From: Candidimonas sp.
GTDB taxonomy: Bacteria; Pseudomonadota; Gammaproteobacteria; Burkholderiales; Burkholderiaceae_B
DNA length: 59,105 nt
Reading direction: 5' to 3'
NCBI GenBank assembly: GCA_004297945.1
Contig: SCRC01000072.1
Coordinates: forward strand, 1 to 59,105
Below, one piece after another: positions 8,363 to 20,200 of this stretch. Position numbers and translations under genes: made by a program. Position 1 is the first letter of the stretch. Each line of letters begins with the position of its first letter. The notes beneath the pieces were generated by a model. It searched no databases. It was not told the origin of the DNA and was given only the letters and a program-made list of their open reading frames with translations.

Positions 8363-9928
8363 TTATGGTAAGGCACCAAACTGGTCGGGATGCAAGGCGG
8401 CGTGCCGCGGCAATAAAGCCGCCAGACGATTGGCTTGCGTGCCACCAGCGCTCTCCCACGTATCCAGAAGACGGTCTGCGCCCGCACGGCCTGACTCCCA
8501 TGTGAATTCCGCGTAGGCCAGCCAATGCTGGTCGCACTGCGGCAAGCCGGCGCGCGCCACGGCCAGCACGTCGGCGCAAAGCGCCTTGATTTGAGCGTCG
8601 CCAAACCCGGCCCGCATGGCGGGTTGGCGCAACGCACCAAGGTGCTGCCAGCCCCACTCCCGGACCAGCAACCGAGCATCGGCAACATTGGCCAGCAGGC
8701 CCACCTGCAATGCCGACGGAGCAAGCAACACGCTTTGCGCCACCGTTGCGCCGGCCTCGCTCAACAGACAGGCATCGGCAAACCCCGCGCCCGGCGCCCG
8801 GGCCTCGATATAGACCTGGGCATGGCACGCCGCAAACAAGGCCTCCAGCCCACCCTCGCGCTGCCACGCCGCCAGCAAGTCCGGCAGCGGCGGCACAACG
8901 CCAAATCGATACCGCAAGCGCGCATCCAGAAACTGCCCTATCTGGGAATACTCGAAGTGGTGTGTATCAGGAGCAAGCCGAACTGCGCACTCGTTGTCGG
9001 CGCGATGGCCAGGCCATTGCGCCGACTGCAGAAAACTCAACAGACAAGGATCGCCGTCCAGAAGAGCCGTCGGGACAGCCTTGTAATCGTAGGAAGGTTC
9101 CAGCGGCAGGCCCCGCGTAACCGTGCCCGGCCCGAACATCCACAGGAAAAAATCGCCCATATCCCGAAAGGGGCGCTCTGGATAGCTGCACAAATACAGG
9201 TCGCCTGGAAACCTGGCCAGGCCGAAGACGCGCTGCCACAGCGTCATGCGATTTTCCTTGAAGCCTGTCGCCCGGCCGGATTCAAGTGGACTGTTGGCAA
9301 ACAGAGCGATGCTGGCCGGCGCCAGGGCTACCGCTACATTCAGCGAGTCTATGGCATGGTCGATGGGCACAGATGTGTTGGCGCCATTTTGCGCTTTGGC
9401 GTCGATACCCTCCCAGTGATGCCAGCCTCGGTAGCCTCGCAGCTCCCGGTAAATGGGGCGCGGAACGCATACCCGCGCATACCAGTCTGCGTCTCGTGGG
9501 CAAGCCGGATGCTGAGATGCGTTCAGGACGCAGGCATGGTCGCTTTTCAAGGCGTCGAGCGTGTCCGCCAATTCCTGATGTGCGAGCGTTGCCATGGATT
9601 GCAGTCCTCCCGATCCGCCATCCACCGGCGCCAGGGAGGTTTCCAGCAGATTGAAGCCGTTGTCCAGACCGCATTCGGCAACCGGTGTGTGCAACCCGAC
9701 GCAACGGCCCGAAAGAACGCTGAGCTCGCACGCTATCCCTTTCTTTTCCTTTATCGAGCGCAATGCGTCGAAATAAGCTTCCACAGGCTGGCTCGCGCCG
9801 GTGTCGGCATGCACCACCACCATTTCCATTTCCAGTCCGATTCTAGAGCGATACGCCGCCTCGCCCGAGACCGAATCAACGAAGCCCGAAGCATCTGCGC
9901 GGACGGAAGGAGTAAGCACGCTATTCAA
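8363..9928 (-). CDS. Glutamate-cysteine ligase family (GCS2-like) protein
   Basis: 521 residues. The opening GLEMEMVVVH is the ATP/Mg-binding strand of GCS2-type carboxylate-amine ligases, which activate a carboxylate with ATP and couple it to an amine. It is the last gene of the leftward lipopeptide operon, 12 bp after the glycosyltransferase-like gene and convergent with 7139-8317. A housekeeping glutathione role is possible, but the operon position suggests a specialised amide-forming step, for example making a building block or capping the peptide. That is inference; substrates cannot be read from sequence. Confidence 0.72.
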   Translation of the reverse strand: MNSVLTPSVRADASGFVDSVSGEAAYRSRIGLEMEMVVVHADTGASQPVEAYFDALRSIKEKKGIACELSVLSGRCVGLHTPVAECGLDNGFNLLETSLAPVDGGSGGLQSMATLAHQELADTLDALKSDHACVLNASQHPACPRDADWYARVCVPRPIYRELRGYRGWHHWEGIDAKAQNGANTSVPIDHAIDSLNVAVALAPASIALFANSPLESGRATGFKENRMTLWQRVFGLARFPGDLYLCSYPERPFRDMGDFFLWMFGPGTVTRGLPLEPSYDYKAVPTALLDGDPCLLSFLQSAQWPGHRADNECAVRLAPDTHHFEYSQIGQFLDARLRYRFGVVPPLPDLLAAWQREGGLEALFAACHAQVYIEARAPGAGFADACLLSEAGATVAQSVLLAPSALQVGLLANVADARLLVREWGWQHLGALRQPAMRAGFGDAQIKALCADVLAVARAGLPQCDQHWLAYAEFTWESGRAGADRLLDTWESAGGTQANRLAALLPRHAALHPDQFGALP

Positions 9929-9940
9929 TTTTTCTCCAAC

Positions 9941-11227
9941 TCAGTTACGTAGCGGCGTGCACCAGGAAAAACCTTCGTGGCAGTCAACCATGGCCTTGAA
10001 CACTTTGGCCAAACCGGAATAATCTCGACCCCAGACGGGCACGCCAAGCGCTTCCAACAGTGCTATGGGATAAAACACGAACGCTGCACGCCAGTCGGCA
10101 TTTTCCCGGCATATCCGCAACGCCTCGTCCAAAGACGTCGAACGGATTGTGTTGCCTCCCGAGGCGTCGGGCCTCGACGTTGCCCGTTCGTCGAAAGCGT
10201 CCAGGGGCATGTCTTCCCAAGGACGGGCAAGCAGAAAGTTGACCTGACCCGATAGCCTGAGAATGCTGGCCAGCATCCGATGAATCTGCGCCATCACTCC
10301 CGACCAGTCGCCCTGCTTTGTCTGGCGGACCAGCCGCATGCTGGAATATAGCGGCGTGGTGGGGCTCACAAGCCCCCAGCGCCAGCTGCACGGGCGGCTC
10401 AGCAAGGTCCAGACAGGCACGCCAAGAGCGCCGGCAAGATGAGCCGGCGCACTATCGCTGCTGATCAGCAGGTCCAGCCCGGCGATACCATCGGCCAGAT
10501 CGGCCACATCGGCAAACGTGCCGCCAAGCTGTTCAACGGTGGCAGCCCAGGGCTGGCGAGATAGCCAGCGTTCGTCGTCGCCCCACTGCACGCTGACCCA
10601 GTCGACCCCCGGATAATCGCGCAGTACATGCTCGAACAAAACGGGAGGCAGCGATTTAACGTCGGCGGCAACGCCGACGTTGCTGGTTATCCAGTTCAAA
10701 CCTACCCGCAACCGGCCATTGCCAGGCGCAGGTTTAGGGCGGTGAGTGGCCAGATAGGCATTGCCCCGGGATGAATCGCGGGACAAGGACCCTAAACGCA
10801 TAATCGACACGTGAACGTCAGCCGAATCGTCACGGCTCTCGCCAGACGCCATTGTTTCGATCTCGGGCGACTGTCGACGCAGCAAACGTTGCAACTCGGG
10901 GCGGCACTGCACACGCACCCGCCGGAACTGCCTCGCAACGGACGGCACGTATCGCCACTGCTGAACTATGTCGCCAACACCCTGATCGGCAAGAATCAAC
11001 AGATCGCGCTCGCGAAAAGCCGGCGCTCTTTTCTGGAGGGCTTGCGGCCGAACCTCGCGGCGGATCAAACCGTGAGGAGCGTTGGCATCCCATAGCATGG
11101 ATTCGACTTGCCCCGTGGACGCGCGCGTCACGTCCACGTCCAGGGACCACGGCTGGTCCGAGGAAGAAGGCCCGACACTAATGCGAAGATCGCCCACGAC
11201 CCAATGAAGCTGAGATGTCGAGGCCAT
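9941..11227 (-). CDS. GT-B glycosyltransferase-like protein (GT9/GT41 type)
   Basis: 428 residues. ILADQGVGDIVQQWRYVP near residue 78 and LISSDSAPAHLAGALGVPVW near residue 255 match the nucleotide-sugar-binding half of heptosyltransferase/O-GlcNAc-transferase-like proteins, usually found behind TPR repeats; no TPR array is visible here. The last 100 residues match nothing I know. It lies 4 bp after the PKS-NRPS gene and 12 bp before the GCS2-like gene, so it is co-transcribed with them. It may glycosylate the lipopeptide, or it may be a repurposed fold with another role. Confidence 0.65.
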   Translation of the reverse strand: MASTSQLHWVVGDLRISVGPSSSDQPWSLDVDVTRASTGQVESMLWDANAPHGLIRREVRPQALQKRAPAFRERDLLILADQGVGDIVQQWRYVPSVARQFRRVRVQCRPELQRLLRRQSPEIETMASGESRDDSADVHVSIMRLGSLSRDSSRGNAYLATHRPKPAPGNGRLRVGLNWITSNVGVAADVKSLPPVLFEHVLRDYPGVDWVSVQWGDDERWLSRQPWAATVEQLGGTFADVADLADGIAGLDLLISSDSAPAHLAGALGVPVWTLLSRPCSWRWGLVSPTTPLYSSMRLVRQTKQGDWSGVMAQIHRMLASILRLSGQVNFLLARPWEDMPLDAFDERATSRPDASGGNTIRSTSLDEALRICRENADWRAAFVFYPIALLEALGVPVWGRDYSGLAKVFKAMVDCHEGFSWCTPLRN

Positions 11228-11231
11228 GACG

Positions 11232-14200
11232 CTATGAATCCGCGGAGCTCGGAGGCGTGTCGATTTCCCCCATCAGTTGATCAAGCTCGTCCTGGGAAAA
11301 ATCGATACCGGTAAAATCGGACGGTGTATAGATCGCCATCGAAAATGCCTCGCACGCCTGAATGAACCTGCCCATCTGGTTTTCGATCTCTGCCAGCACA
11401 GCGTCGATGGTCAACGTTGCATGCCGCGCCGCAAAGCGGCAAGAAATCGACAGGCTGCCATTTTGCTGCCAGCTGTCGAAGGACAGAAGGTGTCTTCGAT
11501 CCGCATCGGCCGCGCGCTCCTGCCCTGCTCCGAGGCGAACCAAAGACACGGTGCGGCCGCCGAACTGGCCAATATCCCCCACAAAGTTGAACGACACCGC
11601 AGGTTCCGTCCGCAACGAAACATTCCCGCCATAACGCAACAAGCCATACGTCATGCCCTCGTCGGGAATGCGCCGGATCGCTTCCTTCATGGCAACCAGC
11701 CAATCGGCGGCGTCACGGGTATTATCCACGGCAGGTAAAACCACCGGGTACCGAGTCGTGAACCAGCCAACCGTTCTGGACAAGTCGATAGAAGCGTCAA
11801 AAGGCTGACGCCCATGTCCCTCGAGATCGACGACCAGTGGCGAACCAGCCCACTCGGCCACTCCGCGTCCCACAGCGGCCAGGACAGCCTCGTGGGGGCG
11901 CAGGCCAAAAACTGCAGCCATCGCGGCCAGGAAACGATCCGTTTGTTCCCGATCCAGGTCAAGCCGGCGTTCTTGAACATCGCCTTCGCGGTTTGGCATG
12001 CCTGGATGATCGACCGGCAATGGAACGGCCGCATCGGCGTGTCGTGCCGCCTCTGTCCAATAAGGCAGCCTATCGGCAGCGGCCTGGGCGCGCGTGGACA
12101 GGGCGCGCGCCCACCACGACCAGGACGTCGACGCCGGCGCGATTGCGCAAGCTTCGCCGCCAAGACCGGCTGCAAGATCATCGGCCAGAATCGACCAGGA
12201 CACCATATCAGACACAGCATGATGCACCACGACAATAATGTGCATGCCAGCTTGGCCGCCAAGCGGAATCGCCCCCGCGGCAAGAAGACGACCGGCGGTT
12301 AAATCCAGTGTGTCCATCAGCTGATCGGCCAACTGGTCTTCGGCCTGGCACAACGCGTCGCCCTCCAGACCATCGTGGTTGGCGACGAAAATAGCGGGGG
12401 AAACCGGAGCGCCTACGCGCTGGCGGGGAGAATCGACGCCCGCATCCAAAGATATCCGCAAGGCGTCGTGGCGGGCAATAATGGTTTCTACTGTTTCCCG
12501 CAGATGGTCAGCTGTAATGACGAACGCCGCAGCGAACACGGCGCTCAAGCACCAACGATTACGGTTGGGCATCGGGGTTTCCAGAAACCACCGCTGAATC
12601 GGCGTCAATGGCACCGGATCGGTCAGCGCCACGACGCCGGCCACGGCTGTCCCGACGGCTGCGGCAAGCCTGGCCAGCCCGCGCGGAGTAGGCGCTTCGA
12701 ACACCTGAGTCGGCGTCAGACCCAGGCCTGCGGCACGCGCCCGGCCAACGATCTGGATCGCCATGATCGAATCTCCTCCCAGCGCAAAGAAATCGTCGTC
12801 GGGGCCTACATCCGCGCGCTGCAGCAAATCGCACCAGAGATCGCGCATTATCTTCAGACGCCCATCATCGGCGCGCCCATCGACCCCCTGCTGTGCAGGA
12901 ATTATCGAGGCGGACGACACGAGCGGTTGCGCAGCCGCCGCCGCGAGCAGTGCCTGGCGATCAATCTTGCCGTTGGTGGTCAGCGGCAAGGCTGCCCACA
13001 CGACGATCCGCCCAGGGATCATCGCCGCCGGCACCCGTTGCGCCAACCACGACGTGATAGCATCCGCGGCAGCATCGCCGGCAACTGCAGCAAGCAAGGT
13101 CGGTTCGCGCCCTTCCTGGCGTTGGACCAGCACAACGGCGTCACGTACATTGGGACAAGAACGCAAAAGTTCGGCCAGCCCCCCCGGCTCAATGCGATGA
13201 CCACGGATCTTGATCATGTCGTCGCGCCGGCCCAAAAAGGCCACGGCGCCGCCAACCCGTCGGCACCCCATGTCGCCTGTGCGATAGAACCGTTGGCCAT
13301 CGGCAGTGCACCCAAAACGCTCGCTGCCCGGCGTTTCGGGCCGGGTATAGCCAGCAGCGACCGCCGCGCCCGTAATGACGATCTCGCCCTCCTCCCCGTC
13401 GGGCACGGCTTGCCCGAGGGAATTCAGAATATCGACCCGGTAACCGGACAGCGCATGCCCCACGGGAACAGCAATCGCGTGGCTGTCGCGCAGCGAAGCA
13501 AGCACTTCGGTCATGCAAGCGCCAACCGTTGTTTCCGTAGGACCATAGTGGTTGAAAATGCGGCAAGCGCCGCCCAGAGCGCGAATACGGTCGACCAGCC
13601 TCCAGGTCAGGATGTCGCCGCCAAGAATCAATGCCCGGCGGGGCAGCATCGCTGCGGCGTCTGGAGCATCGAGCAACGCGCCAATATGGGCCGGCACGAT
13701 TTTGAGTGCATCGACCGGGGTTTCAGTCATCCATTTTTGCAACGCAGCCGGGTCTCTGGCGGTTTGCGCATCGATCGCGTGCAAGGCGCCGCCCGTCCAC
13801 AGCGCGCCCGCCACCGACGTATAGCCAAGATCGGCGGCGAACGAAGAAACAATGGCAAAGGAGATCGGTCCCGAGATGGCTAACCGTTCCAGCAAGGCCG
13901 TTGTGTAAGCGGCGACCGCACCGTAGGATACACGCACGCCCTTGGGCCGCCCGGTGGAACCGGAGGTATACAGAACATAGGCAATATCGCCAGCCGCGAC
14001 AGCCACTGGAGGCACGGCGCCTGCGTCAGCATCGTCGCCACGCGACCATTCAACCACGTTGGTCTGCGCCGGCGACGCGGAAGAACCCGCTTCCAGGATC
14101 AGCACCTTGGCGCCGCTATCTTCCAGGACATAGGCGTGATGGCTATCGGGATGCTCTTGATCCAGGGGCACAAAAGCGGCCCCCAGGCGAGCCGACGCCA

Positions 14201-17200
14201 ATATGGCCACCACAGGCCCCAAGCCGCGCGGCAAGCGGAAGGCGACACGATCACCCGCCTGAACACCCGCGTGCGCCAGCCGTCGAGCCAAGGCGTCGGT
14301 CCGGGCGTTCAGATGAGCATAATCGACCACACCGTCCTGATCGCGCACGGCCGGCGACGCGGGATCGCGCGCGGCCGCCTGAGCGACTTTGTCCGCAAGC
14401 GTTTCAACTGCCTCCCTGCCCTGGCCATCGACAATAGTTCCGGACATAACTTCAGAAGAGGCCAGGGAATCGGCCTCGGGCACCCCAACCATATGTTCCA
14501 GAATACCGACGTAGGCGTCCAACCAACCCTCGACCCGCTCCGCGTCGAACAGGTCGCGGTTGTAATGCGCATCAATTTGCAAACCATCGGAATCGGACTG
14601 AATATTCCAGTTCAGCTCCCAGCGCACAGCGCTATGAACGTTGGCCTCGATACGGGTTGTCAGGCCATCGAATACCGCAGGCGCATCAAGGCGATCCAGG
14701 TTGAACGATACGGCGGCCAAGGGCGGGCGCGATGGGTCACGCCGCAAGCTCAGATCTTTCAGTAATTTGGAATAAGGGTAGTCGCGATGCGCCATTCCCA
14801 GCGTCACGGCATGCTGCACCGCCTTTCGCAAATGTGGGTCCGAAACCGCCGGGCCCGCGGCAATTCGCAAAGGCAGCACGCCCACGCAATAACCTGCCAG
14901 GGTGGAAGCTCCCATTTCGGGTTGCCCGGCCGAAAATATCGCGACGACCAATTCGTCCTGCCCCGACAGGCGCGCCAGAAGCCGCCCGTAAGCGGCCAGG
15001 CATAGAGAGAAAAGCGAACCGCCGCCCTGCCTTGCCGACTGTTCCAGTGCTTCGCGCAAGGGTCGTAACAGGCGCCGGCTCGCCCGCTTGCCGGTATAGG
15101 TTTGCAGCGCTGGGCGCGGGCGATCGACTGGCAGATTCAGAGGCTTGGGCACCGTCGAGTAGACCGATCGCCAGTAAGCCGCGAGCTCGGGGGAATCGGC
15201 GCGGGCGCGGGTATGCTCGACGTACGAGCGATAAGGAAACGGGGGCTGCAAACCGGATGGCCTGCCGCCCAGCCCAGCGTTATAGAGCTGCGCCAGCTCC
15301 AGAGCCATCAGTTGCATCGACCAGCCATCAGTAACCAGATGCGGCATGACCAGAACCAGGCGATGATGATCGGCGGCCAGCCGCAAGATCCAGGCGCTCA
15401 CGATAGGCCCATGCTCGAGATCCAGTGGAGTCAGTGCGGTAGCATCCACCCAGGCCTGGAACGACGCCTGATCATCGGCGCTGCGATCAAACTCCACTAT
15501 ATGGATGTCCGGGTCGAGCCGACGGTGAACAATCTGGCTCGCGCCATCCTCGGGGAATGTCGTGCGCAGCGCCTCATGCCGGTCGACCACGCCGCACAAC
15601 GCCGCCTTCAAGACGTTGATGTCGGGCGCGCCCGTAAAATCGAACACCAGCGACTGGTTGTAGGCTGCCGAGGTTTGAGGGCTGAACGCTGCCAGCATAC
15701 GTAGCGCCTGCTGACTAGGTGTTGTTGGTATGCTCTGGAGGCTAGCCGTCAGCGCCGTAGTCCGGCGCGCTGGCGTCAGCATGCCGTTGGCGCGCATCGC
15801 CCGTACCGACGCCCGAACCGCCTGCTCTACTTTGTCCAGATCCTGATCGTCGTGGGCAGTGGACAGGAAGCAGGTTCGCCCTTCCCAAACATACACGCCG
15901 TTCTGGATCATGTGGTTGTAGAACAGATCGCTGGCCCCGGCAAAACGAAACAGCGAGGCGAAATGATGAACCGAAATTCCGGACTCTTCCTCGGTCAGCA
16001 CTCTGTTCAGGCGTGCCACGAAATTTTCCGTGCGCGTGTTTAAAGAATCTTGAAGGCTGGGCCCCTGTTGTTCCAGATAGGTCAGCACCGCCTGCGCGTT
16101 GGCCATGGCCAACGGATTCTTGTTGAAGGTCCCCGCGAAGAAGGTCCGGTCACCCCTTGGGACACTGGCATCGTCCGTCGACCACGCGCCACCGTCCAGA
16201 GCATCCAGAAAACGTGCGTCGCCAGCCACTACACCAATTGGCAAGCCGCCTCCGACTATCTTCCCGTAGGTGACAAGGTCGGCACGCACTCCGGCCCAGG
16301 CCTGAGCCCCCCCCAGCGCAACACGAAAGCCCAGAAGAACCTCGTCGAAAATCAGCGCCGTGCCGGTCGACCGGGTGAGCTCGCGCAGGCGCTGAAGAAA
16401 GGCCCGGGGCTGGCGGTCGGGCCGGCGGCCCTGCACGGGCTCGACAATGACCGCCGCCAGTGACGCCCCTTCACGGGCCAGAATTTCAAGAGAACCGTCT
16501 TCATCGCCGTAATCGAGCAACAGCACATCGTCAACCATGCCCGGTGGTGTACCACCCGCCAGCGCCACGGTGCTCCCGCCCGGGCCCGCCTGAGCCAGCG
16601 TACCGTCGAAATGGCCATGGTAAGACCCCTGGAACATGGCGATACGATTGCGTCCGGTTGCATGGCGAGCCAGCCTCAAGGCCGTCATGACCGCCTCGGT
16701 GCCGCTATTGCAGAAGGTGACACGGGCATTGCCGGTGAGCCGGCAAATCCGTTGCGCCACATCGCCTGCCAGATGAGCTTGCGGACCCAGGAAGAGCCCA
16801 CGCTCGGTGACGTGCCCAACAATGGCATCAACCAGAAACGCCGGCGTATGGCCAAACAGTTGGACGCCAAACCCCATCGCAATATCGACGTAGTGATTGC
16901 CATCGACGTCGGTCATATGGCTGCCCAAGCCTTTAGCCCCTATGATGGGATAAAGCATGGACTTGGTTTCCGATCGGAACCCCGCCACGGCACGGCTATC
17001 GGCCAGGTACCGGCCATATTGTCGGCGCTGATCTCCCGACGCGCGAGTACGTTGCGTATAGGCTTTTGAAAACACATTCACGCCCGCCGCCGCTTCCATC
17101 GACATCGCAGCCGGCTGGGGCTCGGGTGTCTGAACACGAGCAGCCACCGCTTGCGATGCAGCGGGCTGCCCCTTCGCTGTCGAGACTTGCGAAAAGGCCT

Positions 17201-20200
17201 TCTGAGATGCCGCCGCCGACGCAGCGGCGGACTGCGCACTGGCAACCACATGATCGATCAATCGGGCAGGCGTTGCCAGCGTCTCGAACAATGCAAGGCG
17301 CGGGATCGCGATGGACCAGCGCCGCTCCAGAGCCGCCACAGCCTCGGTCAGGGCAAGGGAGTCGACGCCAAGCTCCAGAAACCCCCGATCCAACAGCGCA
17401 TCCTCCGCCGAGATCTGTAGCGACCGGGCCAGCAACAAAGCGGCTTGTTGGCGCGTATCGGCGAGAGGCTGTCCGCCGCCCGCTGCTGGCGCCGCCGCGC
17501 CGGCGGGAGCAAAGGTAGCGGCCGGAGCAAGGTGATCGGACGGCGCAAGGGTAGCGGCTGAAGCAAGGTGATCGGACGGCGCAAAGGTAGCGGCTGAAGC
17601 AAGGTGATCGGACGGCGCAAGGGTAGCGGCTGAAGCAAGGTGATCGGACGGCGCAAGGTATGTAGAGGCAGCCCTTGTGGCTGCCATTTCCAACCCACTA
17701 CCCGCCTCCGCAGGAGCTAAAGACAACCAATAACGACTATCGGCAAACGGATAGCCAGGCGTCTCGATCCGTGCGGCAGGATCAAAAACAGCCTCCCAGC
17801 GAACCGCGGCACCGCCCACGAATAGATGCGCCAGCAAGTTGCCCAGTGTGCGCCCTGCTGGCTGATTACGCCTGAGCGATGGGACGAAAACGGGCAATTG
17901 CCCTTGAAACGCAGGAGAACGGCTGGCTGTACCCATCAGGGCCGGCGACGCGCCGATTTCGATCAACAGGCGCGCACCGGTTGCAGCCACTGCTGATATG
18001 CCGTCCGCGAAGCGCACTGGTTCACGAATATGACGCAGCCAATAGTCGGCCGTGTCGAATGGCGCATCGGTGGCGCCCGTCAGATTGGACACCAGCGCAA
18101 CTCCGGGCTGGCGCAGAGTCACGCCCGCAAGCGCCGTTTCGAAGGCAGTCAGCGCCGGATCCATAAGGCGGGAATGAAAACCGTGGGATGTACGCAGGCG
18201 CTGCGTGCCAAGGCCTTGGAGCTCCAGCGCATCGCAGACAGCAGCTACAGCCGTCGCCGGGCCCGAAATCACGCATTCGTCGGGCGCGTTGATGGCAGCG
18301 AGGTCGACACTTTCGCGCGTCGCCACCGGCAATTCCAGCAACGCCTGCGGCGGTGCGAACACCGCCGCCATGGCGCCATCTTGCGATGCCGAGCCCATGA
18401 CTCGGCCGCGCTCCACGACCAATCGCAACGCATCGTCTAACGAGAATACTCCGGCGCGGCAGGCAGCGACCCATTCGCCAAGGCTATGTCCGATCATGAT
18501 ATCGGGCGTAATGCCCCAAGCGGCAAGCCGTTCGGCCAACGCATACTCGAGCACGAACAAGGCGGGTTGAGTCAGGCGCGTATCCGAGAGCCCACCGGCC
18601 GCATCATCCTGGAACATAACAGCGGTCAAGGAACAGCCAATCAACGGGTCGACGACTTCGGTGCAACGGTCGATGGCAGCCCGAAATATCGGGTCGCTGC
18701 CGTACAGGTCACGGCCCATGCCGACCCACTGGCTTCCCTGCCCGGTAAACAAGAAGGCAATTTTCGGCGCGTCTTGCAAGGTCGTGCCGCGAGCGCCCGC
18801 GACCGGCGCTTCGCCTGCGGCCACCTCGCGCAGGCCGGCCACGGCAGAAGCCACGTCGCTGGCGACGACCGCCGCTCGGACGGCGAAATGATGGCGGCCC
18901 ATCGCAAGACTGGCCGCCACACGATAAGGATCGACATCGTTGAGCTCAATCCAATCGGCAAGCGTTGCGGCCGACCGGCTCAGCCCCGCCTCGTCGGGCG
19001 AGGACAGCGGCAATACCAGCATCCCGGTGTCGCGCCATGGCGACGCTGGCGCAGCAGCTTCCAGAATGACATGCGCATTGGTGCCGCTGAAGCCGAAACT
19101 GCTGACGCCGGCGCGGCGCACTGCGGCCTCGGGCCACTTCTGTGCCTGATCGATGACCTTCACCGCGATGCGGTCCCAGGCCATGCGTGGGTTAGGCTCG
19201 GTCTGATGCAGCGTAGATGCCAGGTCTGCGGATTCGAGCGCCAGAACGGTCTTGATCAAGCCGGCGATGCCGGCGGCCGCTTCCAGATGCCCGATATTTG
19301 TCTTGGCCGCGCCAAGAAGAAGCGGCGCATTACGACCGGGCGCGTAGGCTTGGGCCAGCGCCTGAACTTCGATGGGATCTCCCAGCGGCGTGCCAGTGCC
19401 ATGGCATTCCACCACCTGAACGTCGGCCGGACGAAGCCCCGCATCGGCCAGCGCCGCCGTGATCAGGGACTGTTGGGCAGCGGCGTTCGGAGCAGTGAGC
19501 GAGCTGGCGCGGCCGTCGTGGTTGATGGCGCCGCCGCGCACAATTGCACGCACGCGGTCGCCGTCTGCATCGGGCAACCGTTTCAACACGATGAATCCCG
19601 CACCTTCGCCGCGTACGTAGCCATCGGCCTCGGCATCGAAAGTGCGGCAGGCATGGCTTGGACTCAGCATGCCGGCTGCGGCGAATCCACGCGTCCAGGC
19701 ATCGTTGACCAGCAGGTTGACGCCGCCGGCGATCGCCATGTCGCATTCGCCCAGGCGCAAGCTTCTGCACGCGGCAAGAACGGCGACCAGTGAGGACGAA
19801 CACGCCGTATCGATGGCAAGCGCGGGGCCGGTTATGTTCAGAATGTGGGCAATCCGGCCGGCTGCGGCGCTGGCCGCGTTGCCTGTCGTCGCCTGCGGCG
19901 TGAAGCCCGCGCCGGCTCCGTGGAACCTGGCCTCATAATCGTGAGTGCTGATGCCCAGGAAGACCCCGGTCGCCGAGGGACGGTGTTGTGGATCGGCTGC
20001 GCTGGCATCTTCCAATGCATGCCATACCACTTCCAGCGCAAGGCGATGCTGCGGATCCATGTGCGCTGCTTCACTTTCGCGTATGCCGAAGAATTTGGCA
20101 TCGAACCGATCAATGGCATCGATATAGCCCCCCATCGGCAGCCCGGCGCGCTCCGGCCTGTCGTGCGGCGGCTCCGCAACGGCATTACGGCCTTCGCTCA

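Noticed and set aside
8525-9952. 475-codon rightward open frame opposite the GCS2-like gene
   Set aside because: The leftward frame has clear GCS2 motifs and fits the operon; the opposite frame has none.
13820-13850. First adenylation domain seemed to lack the Asp that binds the substrate amino group
   Set aside because: A first alignment put Ala at that position; shifting by two residues, as Asp/Asn-type domains require, places Asp2191 there and gives a coherent Asp code.
12375-13883. 502-codon rightward open frame inside the hybrid synthase
   Set aside because: It is antisense to the intact adenylation and carrier domains and shows no motif.
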